This document shows positions 39,201-50,128 of a stretch of 64,000 nucleotides of DNA, piece after piece. The translations under genes and the position numbers were made by a program. Source of the stretch: Baylisascaris procyonis (Eukaryota; Nematoda; Chromadorea; Rhabditida; Ascarididae); NCBI GenBank assembly GCA_037389465.1, contig JAZARR010000038.1, forward strand, positions 99,790-163,789. The letters are read 5' to 3'. The notes under the pieces were generated by a model. It was not told where the DNA came from, did no database searches, and was given only the letters and a program-made list of their open reading frames with translations. Every line of letters starts with the position of its first letter. The stretch's first letter is position 1.

Positions 39201-39848
39201 CTGATGATTCTAAAACAAATACCACTCCAAATCAAAAGCAATAAATAAATAAAACCTTGTAAAAAATAGCTTCAGAACCACTCGTCCATGGACTGACCAT
39301 CCAGAAGAGAAACCCGAGCTTCAGCAACGTATAACCGGGCACGATGTAAGGCAGCAACAGTGCATCACCTACCACCTCAGCGGCAAGGAAGCTTGAAAAC
39401 ACTGCCCAATACTTCAGCCACTTCATCTGAACAAACTTCCACTTACCAGTAAGCAAAGAAAATGATGAGTTCAGCTACGTGCAACCAAAATTGGATTCAA
39501 CCCACAACGATCGGAAGAAGAATTAAACCCCACCCGTATTTCGAGTGAGTTGAAACCTATCGCCCAAGCGAAATTGGACTTAACAAATGACCGCATTGCA
39601 TGGGTTAAAATCAACCCCGATCCCAAGTAATATTAATGCAAAAAGCAAGATCGAGACTTGGTTTAACTAGATTACACTCTAAGCAAATCTAGCAAAAACG
39701 ATACGCCTGTATTTGGATCACACCAATAATCTAATTGGCTAACCATTTGAGGCGTATTCGCATCTCGGATTACTTTAAACGTTTTGAATGCCGGGTAAAC
39801 AGCACCAATGGCGACCGTAGCCGCATGGGAAATGAACCCGAATACCAT
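36270..39848 (-). CDS. REEP-family (TB2/DP1/HVA22) ER-shaping protein, six exons
   Basis: Membrane hairpin protein of the endoplasmic reticulum that shapes ER tubules; REEP1-4 relatives also bind microtubules through the cytosolic tail. Minus-strand exons: 39848-39744 (MVFGFISHAATVAIGAVYPA, FKTFKVIRDA), 39426-39256 (MKWLKYWAVFSSF.. GFLFWMVSPWTSGSE), 38734-38596 (VVAPILATYGEDF), 37549-37433, 37005-36901 and 36361-36270 (ends RRIDADLSE, TGA). All phases agree; the product is about 242 residues. The first 100 residues align with the REEP1 type (short N terminus, YPA..SYKAV, YW..F, LLSPYTKGS). The tail is acidic, then very basic (RPRRRGRAKK, RRVAAKRSHSRARR), as in microtubule-binding REEPs. The donor of the third exon (TGGA/GTTAAT) is the weakest link; it was chosen because it is the only one in the needed phase. 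An acceptor gatttcAG ends 8 bases upstream of ATG. Confidence 0.88.
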
Positions 39849-39892
39849 TGCGTGCACTGAAATCACAACATAGTGTTTAAATGTACCCCCCC

Positions 39893-40155
39893 CCCCCAAA
39901 AAAAAAAACCAAAATACGCCCAAGAAACCAAAACACACCCAAAGAAAAAGCCAGAATACGCCCCAGAGAAACCAAAATACGCCCCAAAAAACCAGAATAC
40001 GCCTAAAAAACCAAAATACGCCCCAAAAAACCAGAATACGCCTAAAAAACCAAAATACGCCCCAAAAAACCAGAATACGCCTTAAAAAAGTGTTGAAATG
40101 TACGCCAAAAAAAAAAAAAAACCAGAACGCTCCAAAAAACCAAAATACGCCCCAA
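39893..40155. repeat. A/C-rich minisatellite upstream of REEP
   Basis: Alternating units of about 19-20 bases, ccaaaatacgccccaaaaaa and ccagaatacgcctaaaaaa, beginning about 45 bases upstream of the REEP start codon. On the minus strand it is open and reads as an FW-rich peptide, which is an artefact of the repeat. Confidence 0.9.
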
Positions 40156-43100
40156 AAAATGCGCAAGAGAAGAATTAAAAGAACTTAAGAAGTGCTAGAA
40201 CGATAACTCCAAATTGCGATCACTAAGTCAGATAAATACTAGAATTATGTACAAAAGAAAGTGCCTATACTATAGAGTTGGCAGATTGTTGTCAAACTTC
40301 TACAGGTTTCGAGAGAACCTCTTCGGTGACTACATTCCCATCCCGTAGCTCGTTTGCCTAAACTCAACCACGGCCTCCACGACCCATCCCTACAGTGTCG
40401 CCAATTCGTGTTTCATTCAACTTAAATCATCCATATTAGCAAAAACGCCGTAAAGCATCAAGACTCCAGCCACGGGATTTACGTGGAAAATAAGAAATTC
40501 GATAAATGAGCATCTGCACATCTTTCTATTGAATCAAATAGGAAGAATGGTTGTATTATATGAGCGAAAAACAGGAACACATAGAATCGTAAATAAATAC
40601 TTTCCGAATTAAGCTGCAAAAAAAGAAACCTTAAAAGCAACCACCTAAGTCCTTACTGCGGTACCACAACAGCAAGCCAACCACAATGTCGACCTCAGTT
40701 GCCTATTTATGACGCAATCAAATATTGCGAAAATATTTAAATTTGAATGCAACATAATCAAGTAAACCCCTTGAGTTGCAAGAGATTGTACTATTGCAGC
40801 CTAAAAGTATTATTCCACATTCAACACTTGCGGAAAGGTAACGTAGTCCCTTGTTACGGGGTGAAGGACAGGTAGTTGGTTGTGGACACACGATTCGTGA
40901 TGTATCGCTGTGAGTACAGTTAGTACAAGATCGAGCGATCCCATTTATAGTTTTCTAGCGATCATATCCCATTTATGAATTACATAGCTTTAAATACACT
41001 AGGGATATTAGCTAGAAGCAAGCTCAATATATGTTGTATTCGGTCTGCCTTCTGCAAAGATACACCTCGATCATTGCCGACTAGAAGTGATAATACAGTG
41101 GGGTGCCATTTTCACGCAGTCATTACAAGTGAGTTTCTGGCAAAAAAGTAGCAAAACGAATAGGGGAGGATACGTCTTTCTACGGCGTCCTCGAATTTTA
41201 CGGCTTTAAAATCCCATGTAAAAGTCCAAGACGGGATTGAGCGCCCGTCTATCCCTACAGGCAATAAGTCTACCCCGAAGTTCGGAATCAAGTTACACCT
41301 CTGGTTTCTAGACAGGATTCGCACCTCTGACACTCACCTTTAGACTCCTCTAAGCCAACAACTACTTTAACTTATCAGCTTAAACAGTGTTTCATTACCG
41401 GAATAACCGGTGAAGTGAAAGTTCGAGTTATCTGCACAAACGCACAAATTTATGAAGCAGTTGAAATTTGATGTTTTTAGATTGAAAATCACAAACGTTG
41501 CTCATCGGGTCGTCCCCGATCTCCAACGGGGAAGCAAATAATCAACTTGCCCGTCGATGCCCTTACCATAACATATTCCTCCTTTTCCCTTCCTTCCGCA
41601 CCTTCCCCTCTTACCACATTTCATTTATGCTCATTATGCGGTTTTACATAACTGTAAAAATCGCATAAAGTTTACGAAAAAGGAACGACACTCATTTTAC
41701 TAATAATGACACAAAGATTTCACACCACTGTACACCCTGAATGGCCAATATATGGAATGTCGAATAAGTGGGAAATATGTAATACATAACCAGGGATAGT
41801 ACAGATTAACCGCTCGACACAAGTCCAAGGTATTAGAGAACAGAGTTACCCGTGTCGTGGGGAAATCTCCAGTTTGAAAAGCATAAAAACTAGTTCGATA
41901 GGGGTGGTTGGGCGCTCCAAGCCCGACATTACATCCCAAACGTCAAACTTTAAGAGTAAGGTTTTATTGTACCATCAACTACGTTGATGCTCAGAACAAC
42001 TCAGTAAAACATTCTTGATCGTTACTTACCCAAACATAAAAACACACAAATACACATATACCCATTTACTATAAGCTTCATAAAAAAGTACAAAGAAGAG
42101 GAAAAAATTTATGATGGTCTTAAACGGTTATTCCCGATTTATTAGATTTATTATACGGTTGAAAGGAACCACTAAGTAAAGGTACGCTATGACATTTCTC
42201 AAAGCATTCACATGCATCTTGAATATCAGCATAAATATGGAGACCTGGCACAGATGCTATTTATTTTTTATATACCCAAAGGTAATTCATAAAAAATAAT
42301 AAAACTCATAAAAAAAAGGCTGTGAAAGAATATCGAATCAAACATCACAGATCCTATATCTGCTTGCTCTCATATATTAAAAAAGAAAACATTCAAACAT
42401 ATGCAAGCTTTTATCGTTCAACCGTCTCGACTTCTATTCGTGTCTTGTGAACGGTCTTCTACAACAAATCTGCGAACCTCAATCAGTAAACTTCAGTTGT
42501 TCAACCTCACCCGTATTGCATAACTTCAATTACCTTCTAATCTCAGTGTCCGCGTCCAACAGACATCACTAGTACGTCTACCTGCAACTATCACGTCTCG
42601 CAGGGCTTTTTTGCACCATAGAAGGATTTCGCAATTTTGGTCGAGCCTCCTTAATCTTATGCAGGTCATACTTTATTGTTCGACTGAGGTTGAACAATTC
42701 AAATCCCTTTGCTAAAGTTCAAAAGTACGACCACAAAGGGTCGGCGATTGAACAGTTGGATAATAAAAGTTCCCAAGAAGGGGGGGGGTAGGGTCAACGT
42801 ATGGAAACTGGAGGAATCGGTGGTAAACACGTCATCGCGAACAATAGAGGAATTGATGAAAAACCCCTGAATTTCGAATTCGCAACACTCCAAAACAAAA
42901 TAACCAAAATGATTCATTTAAAACATTACGCGAAGCAATGGAACATCAGCAAGCATTATCGCATTAAAACATCTAAAAAAACGTTCACATAAGCCGATCA
43001 TGTAATCAACCATACATTGCAAAAGCCCAGAAACATTGCAGTTATGTGCAACAAAATACCCATCTTACAACTGACACTGAAAAGTCTCGAAAATGACAAT

Positions 43101-43563
43101 CGGGGGGGGGAGGTGGAGGGGGGAGAGGGAAGGGGGAAGAGCGGGAGAATGAGGTTCTAAAGGAAGAAAAGCCGTGCTCGATCCTACTAGAAACTTCACT
43201 CCCATAGTCTCCCTAATCAAAACTGATATTGCTCCCTCTTCCCCGCACCGCTCCTAAGTTCATAACTCATTTCAATTCGGTCAGTTCTTCAGCTCAGATG
43301 GTTCTGCGGGATCCATGGAGAAGGGGGTGAGCAGGGTTGGATGCAGTACCTCTCCCTCTCAACTTTCGCCAATCGCCAACTCAAGCAAAATAATAAAAGC
43401 ATGACCGCAACCAACAACATATGACCAACCGCTAAATACATTTTCTCTATACAAGCAGAAGTGATTTTGCGATAAATAAAAATATATAGAGAGAGCCCAT
43501 TTTGTATAAATCGTAAAAATCAAAGCCTGGAGGCGCCAATAACAATAAAAAGAATAGAAACGA
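40156..43563. other. No recognised gene; duplicated intergenic sequence
   Basis: Second copy of 151-3,548, lying between REEP and LAMTOR2 copy 2. Same open frames, shorter G-runs. Confidence 0.6.
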
Positions 43564-46052
43564 TCATTCCTTCGACGATACAACAGCCAATGGATTGTAG
43601 AGATAATCGGATAGGGCTTTCAGTTTCGCATTCAAAAGACCCATCGGCACCGAGCTATTCGCCTTTACTGCCAGCAACATACTAGCCACTTTAGTGATTG
43701 CGATTATACCATCTTCACATTCAATAATCATTTCGTGTAAATCCTCTCGAATCCCTATAAATTAATTTATATATCACTTATCGGCACCAACAAAAAATTT
43801 GGATAAATGGAGAATATGTAGTGCATATATGATGGACAAAGAAGACTGCGAATAACACATGTAGTCAAGGTAGCTTTGTACAGGTGTGGAGTCCAAGGGA
43901 AAAGGGTCCATCGTTGTTTTCAGAACTAAAGATGAGACAACAAAACGTTTTATTCAGTTTCCTTAGAAAGTAATATTTAAGTTTATTGCAAAGGTGGGAT
44001 TTCTCCCGATGCTATTAGAACATCTAATTGAAAAAAAAAAAACATTCACAAGTATCCCAGATTCGATATAATGCTTAACACATAATGTGCAGTATAAAAG
44101 TTATAATGCAGCGATAATGGGCACAAATATGATTGTGCTTGTAAGCATTCACCTTCATTTTGATTAAAATAAATGAAATAAATAAAAATAACTAAAGATG
44201 GAATAAACACCTCAAGGAACATGAGCGAATTCTTTAGACAGAAAAAGCAATGAACGAGACGAAATCCCTCTTAGGCAATCCTCTTCGGTGGAATGAACGC
44301 AACAACTAGTTTACACCTTATGATTAACATTTTTTAAAGATGCATTAAGCATCCTTCAATATAAGTGAGAAGGCCGAAGGGGGGGGGGGAGGGGGGAAGG
44401 GTATCCATTCTGACAGCTCAAGTGAGATTACAAAAAATTCAAAACCTAGGGCGGTAATAGGATATTAAATAAATCGGAGCTACTAATGAAAGTTTTTTAA
44501 TCAATGGAGCCGAAATCCTGCTCATGAAGATAACTAAGCCTCAACCCCTCTATTAAAAAGGATAAACTATAGAAAAATTCTCTAACTCTTGAAAAAGTTG
44601 TCTTCTTCAAATTTAACAGTTCTGGTTGCAGATCATTCCCTCTCTCCATTCTTTTTTATACAAAGAAACCAAAGTTCTATCAACTGGGATTAAAAACGCT
44701 CCATGTAATAACAACATTATTGCTACTACTAAACTATCAATTTACTGCGGGATATGAACAACTATGCACATCGATGAAATCAAATATGCCACTAAAAACT
44801 TCGGTTATCAGGTCAATGAACCCCATCGATCAAGGGGCGGTGGATGGAGGGATAAACGAGAAAAAAGCAAGGAGAGAGGAGGACTGATATTGACAGAAAA
44901 ATAAGCTGGTCAAGGAAAGAAAAGAAAGCCATGAGCGAGACAACAAAAACGGTAGATACAAGAACTGACTGCAAAAAAATTCGGTGATGGATGAGGGGAG
45001 GGAGGAATCACATGTAGTTATGAGATTTCGTGTGAAGCTTACCTAATAAGCACCTAACTTTAATGCATAAGACTCTCTTCAAACATTGATCCCTCAATGA
45101 GTTGACAGCCTTATAATTTTGAAACGCTGCTGCATTAGTTTCCATAGATATTTTCCATTCCCTTACCCAACAGATTTATTTACCGCTAAGAAATTGCTGG
45201 AAAATCCACAATTAAAAAAAAAAGCATCAAAAACGGAAAAAAACCTTGTCGTTCGAATGTTTCCCAAATATTAGAAAGAAGAGCAGCCGAAACAGTCGCA
45301 TTTGCACTGCTCGAGTCGACACTCTCGTACCCACTATATGCGAGCAAAAGACCTGACAAATACCATGAAAAAGAGCAAGACGACGACGAAGGTAAAAATG
45401 AAGTAGTATTTGAGTTATTGGTTAAATATTTGCAACGCTTTATAGTATATATGAAAAGATAGTTATTCAAAAATCTCTGCCTCGGATTTAATGCTGTATG
45501 TTTGGGAAGTTTTATATTATGACATGTAATCTTGATGAGATGAGGCATTAGCAAATGCAGGAGCATTTTCAACAAAAAATTATGAAAACAAAAAAAAATT
45601 ATCGAAGCAACAAAATAAGATATTATAAGGACTCCTATGGTCTTTAATACTTATTCAAGTTGGAAAAGGATGCAGCACTTGTTGTCACATATGGTGCTAT
45701 CAGCGCAGAAGCACATCACATAAACACCTCGACCATTCCAGATCATGCCCGCCACAAGTTCTGTACCCTAATAACCGTATCCAAGCCTTAGATCACCTCT
45801 TATTTAAGTTGGATGGCAGGATATAAAAACCAGTCTGCTATTTCCCTTTGCTCAATAATGGTAAAGCCAAATCATTTCAAGGGCATAAACTACTGGGCCA
45901 TAAAATTTTTGGCTAGAAGGTGTGTAAGCTGCATTAAACATTGAAGCAAAAACTAAAAAGAGCAAACCTTCTCGGTTCAGAAGAAGAGCACCTTTCGCAT
46001 CGCCGGTGTTCACTTGGCCAAGTACATGTGTCAACGCCTTTGGTTTTAACAT
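43564..46052 (-). CDS. LAMTOR2: LAMTOR2 (Ragulator subunit), copy 2
   Basis: Second complete copy inside P'. Exons are 46052-45968, 45352-45245 and 43754-43564, with the same splice phases and the same 127-residue length. By eye, exons 1 and 2 match copy 1. Exon 3 differs by one base near 43,729, which changes Leu to Ile just after HEM in the HEMLIECEDG stretch (HEMIIECEDG here), a conservative change. Introns carry several substitutions and indels between the copies. Both copies keep the acceptor just upstream of ATG, so both could be expressed. Which one is ancestral cannot be told from the window. Confidence 0.95.
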
Positions 46053-46246
46053 CACCAATTCACCGCAACCAAACTCTAAAATAAATTACTAAAAACCTTT
46101 CATATCAGTTAAAATTTCAGATTAAAGAAAACACGAAGCTGCTCCGAACAAAACAATCGTAATGAAGAGGAAACGGTGCTCATATTGTTTGCTCCATCCT
46201 CCCTACCCGCTTAATTATAGGTACGTTCCCTCCGACAAAGAATGAT

Positions 46247-46335
46247 GGTGGAGCAGGTACATGAATGCACTGACTATATGCATGGTGGAGGAGGTACATG
46301 AATGCAGTGAATATCTGCATGGTGGAGGAGGTGGT
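46247..46335. repeat. Two-copy 37-base tandem repeat (P')
   Basis: Counterpart of 6,231-6,317 with two substitutions. Confidence 0.8.
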
Positions 46336-46374
46336 GGATTAAATCTGAAAATGTACTCAGGAGAAAAAACAACG

Positions 46375-46769
46375 TCACCTAGAAAAGTCGAAGCCCGAGA
46401 CTCATAAATTAGTAACTGAGCCTGGAACTATACCGCCGGTTATGAGGGATTTTTAAAGCACTATTCAACAACTTTCAACATAATCAATAACCCTGACGGA
46501 GTCAATAAGTAATATTCTTCAAATATTCCCACGTGTACTTCATAAACACACACCCCCTACCCAATGAGAAGGCATGGCATAACTCACCCCCCCCCCCTCC
46601 CCATCCAATGAGAATGCATTACGTAACCCTCACCCCACCCAATGAGAAAGGATCCCTTAACCCTCCCCCCCCCCCCCAAAAAATGAGAACAATGGCATAA
46701 CCCTCTCCCTCCACCCAATGAAAATGCATTACGCAACCATCCCCCACCTATGAGGATGCGTGCCCTAAG
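46375..46769. repeat. R1 element with minisatellite, U4
   Basis: Same body; the minisatellite at 46,562-46,769 has about five to six units, intermediate between U1 and U2. Confidence 0.85.
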
Positions 46770-46914
46770 AACTATTTTCATCCGTAACACCTTAGACTCC
46801 ATCAGCTGAAATCTTTGTACCATCGAATTCACCACTTTCTGTCCGAGTCCATAAACATTAAGCCGGTAAATTAGCCCATAAAAACATGAATGAACAAATC
46901 ATCAATAAGTTCCC

Positions 46915-47185
46915 TCATCTACCTTCTATTGATCCTCCTTTTTTGTAACGCTTATAAACGGTTCGCATTATTGGTTTTCTACGAGTTCGCACAGCTTCAC
47001 ATCGCTCTCTCCTAATATTACAACCTCTAATTATTTCGATCAAAGAATCATCCCCATCACCTTCATTAATCCGGATATCACGAATCTTTACAACCCAACA
47101 CACATCTATTGTTTCGTAATTCTGCAATCTGCTAGGGTCTTCATAACCTTTATACTCGATTAATGCAAATATTGACGCTATTTCA
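46915..47185 (-). CDS. Unrecognised 89-codon terminal exon (unit U4, intact)
   Basis: After an acceptor (gtatcgacAG) an open frame encodes EIASIFALIEYKGYEDPSRL, then NYETIDVCWVVKIRDIRINE, IIRGCNIRRERCEAVRT and ends GGSIEGR and TGA. It looks protein-like, with alternating acidic and basic stretches and no simple repeats. It occurs in all four units, with differences in coding potential. No upstream exon or family was recognised. It lies about 860 bp upstream of the LAMTOR2 start on the same strand. Confidence 0.4.
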
Positions 47186-49064
47186 CTGTCGATACAAATG
47201 AAGCATTTTTACTGATCAAATAGGAGATCTATCGACTCGGCGCGATCGAGATTCATACTAACAACAAATAATAGCAAATATTTTATTTTTGCATTTAGAA
47301 ATATTCCGTACAATTTATTATCAATATATGCAAAATGTTCAATGTTGATTCAAAAAACATATCAAAGAGGTTAAACAAAAAAACATGCCAATACGGAAAA
47401 GAATAAAATAAATAAGATGATCGAATGTATTACATAAAAACCTTTATATATTCCTAAAATTCTTATTTCAATAAATCACTTTAATTTCAATTTCAATAAA
47501 TAAATATGAATAAAATCACTTTCAATAAACCAAAACAAAGGAATCAAAGAAACTTATAAGGGATAATAAAAACAATTAAATTTGCTTCAGTTCTCATAAA
47601 TGATAACAAAATGAACGTGGGCAATTTCAATAAAATTTCAATGATCCTATTCATCATAAAGCAATCCTCAATTAGCGCTTTCACACAGTGAGGGAGGGAG
47701 TAGAGGAAGGTGGGATGCAACGTAAACGGATGCGGAAAGTGGATATATTCAACCAAAAAAACACTTCAAACAATATCTGAGATCATCATTCAGAACTTAA
47801 TCCCTTAATGAATAAATAAAAAAAGGAATTCACTAAAATAATGCAATCGTTTGTTAAAATATTCACTTTTGATGACAATCCGCTCACCTCATCAACTACG
47901 CCATCTGATGCCCTCAAGCCAAATATCCACATCCCTATTTATAATCGACCAATAACAATACTACAGAGAGTCGATATGTACAAATAATTATGAAAATCCT
48001 GCAGAACAGATATTTGCACATACTGTCACATGTTTCACTAATAACGCCTGACAAATCCTTTTCGTCCTCATAGAAATGGTCTTGCACTCATTATCAAATA
48101 GCACTTTGCACCACCGATGTATTCAGCCCTCATAGAAATGTCCTCATCGCATATCGCCGATTCGTTTTGGAATACTTCACTCCTATATGGTCCCTCCTCC
48201 CCCCCCCATGATTTCTGATATCAGGTTGCCAGAAAATGTACAGAAACGCTTCACTTTATTACTACCATGATCCGTACCAGCTAAACCACATTAACATACC
48301 AAACAAAATTTTTCAAAATAGAATCATTGGAAAATCGCAGACTCAAGTTTATGTATTAAATGTCCACTCGTCTATATGGGACCTTTCGAAAGATGCTCAT
48401 TGCTATTTACCCACCTATTTTTGCAATGTTTCTTCATTTCGGGACGTTGAAATAAATAAATAAAGTAGGAAAATACCATTGAAAAAGCGCCAAAGAAGAA
48501 CTAAACACACCCAGTTAAAAGGCTCATCGAATTCAACACATTATTAGCATCCATCTTCTGATAAAAAATAAAACTTGTAGTGTTTCTCACAAAAGTTTTT
48601 AATTTTAAAAAATTTCTCTGCAACGGCAATGATGAAAAGTCCACACAACGTTCTAAAAAACGTGACTGTTATTCGGCATCTCAGAAAGAAGGATCCTATT
48701 TTCCTTAGATACATCAATGTTAACTATCAATATCAATGAGACTGAACAAGTTACCCATCGATAAGCTCACCAAGAGAACATCTTGCTGATGCAAATTTCA
48801 AAATTGTTCAAATAGCACGCAGAATATGCTCATGAAGAATAAAAAACCATCAATTCAAAGATAACGACTCCCTACTCAGGCGCTAGACATGCACAGGTAG
48901 ATGCACCCACCCCGGTTGGAGATCCCAGCATGGGTCGATACTCATGAAACCTAACATTTATGAATGGTGGTAATCTTATCCCACTTTCGTTAGCTGCAAA
49001 ATTTCCAGGCAAGTAATGTACTTGGAAGAAAAAATAATCTTTCCTGCAAATTCAAGTTTTGACT

Positions 49065-49405
49065 TAGAAAAGTCGAAGCCCGAGACTCATAAATTGGTAA
49101 CTGAGCCTGGAACTATACCGCCCGTTATGAGGGATTTTTAAAGCACCACTCAACAACTTTCAACATAATCAATAACTCTGAAGAGTCAATAAGTAATCTT
49201 GCTAAAATAGACCCACGTGTACATCAGAAACCCACACCTCCACCCCACCCAATGAGAATGTGTTACTTAACCCTCCCCCTCCTATGAGAACGCATGGCAT
49301 AACCCCCCTCCCCCTACCCAGTGAGAAGGCATGGCATAACTCTAACCCCCACCCAATGAGAAGGTATGGCATAACCCTCACCCACCCAATGAGAATGCGT
49401 CCCCA
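49065..49405. repeat. R2 element with minisatellite, U4
   Basis: As U2, sharing its private variants. Confidence 0.82.
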
Positions 49406-49493
49406 AAGGTTCAACATGATCGCAATTGTCGAAGACCTGGACAGACGCCAAGGAAAAATTTGGAAAAAACTTTTTTCTGTCGGAGATGGATAT

Positions 49494-49544
49494 TTTTGGT
49501 ATCAAACGATAGAACTCGATAAGTTCTATCGTTTGGTACCAAAA
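49494..49544. other. 23-bp inverted repeat (hairpin), U4
   Basis: Same arms, mismatch and loop as in U1. Confidence 0.85.
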
Positions 49545-49764
49545 TCACCGATTTTCTTCGAAAAAATTTTTTTCATATTTTACTAGCTTATCTGTCACAT
49601 CTCGATAACACGTTTCAATAATCGCCATCTTTTGTTCTCAGAACGACGAGGAAATATTTCTTTTCAGTGATTTACCTATACAATAATATAATATGCGACA
49701 TACCTCTAGATAATCATATCTAGCTATCAAAATTAATAAAACTCTAACGGTCTTTGGAATTTCC

Positions 49765-49862
49765 TCAGCCTTTTTGGTGCTTCCCACACATCGCAATCCA
49801 CTTCTCTCGAATCGCCTTTTCATCGCCGTTGTTGTTATTATCCTTGGTATTTGTGTGTGGAT
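49765..49862 (-). pseudogene. Copy of last-exon candidate (IREKWIAMCGKHQKG) in U4
   Basis: Same 98-base exon candidate and stop as in U1, U2 and U3. Upstream it has the U1/U2-type continuation, not the U3-type. Confidence 0.3.
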
Positions 49863-50128
49863 CTTAAAATCAAATACATCTCTAAATTACTTATAAAATA
49901 AGATTGCACAGGTGATGCGCGCAAAACAAAAACCCTAAACTTTGCTGATGAAATAAAAAAGTTACATCAACGATATAAAAAAAAATTGAACATAATGAAA
50001 AAGACAAAGAAGCTCCTCGGATCATTTCCAGACGAAAAGCTGCCCAATTAAAAAAAAAAATTCCCGTTCCAGCCAAATCTGAGAGAATGCATGGACATCA
50101 AAACATTTCACTTCTCCTAGCAGAAGAA

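Larger units (their letters stand above)
40019..46374. repeat. Segment P', second copy of P
   Basis: Same order and orientation as P, including LAMTOR2, G-runs and the 37-base tandem at its right end. To its left, single-copy sequence with REEP begins within the shared minisatellite. Confidence 0.95.

Noticed and set aside
39672..40166. 164-codon minus-strand frame with repeated FWGVFWFF motifs
   Set aside because: Only its last third before the donor is real (REEP exon 1). The FW-rich part is translation of the A/C-rich minisatellite, upstream of a clear acceptor and ATG.
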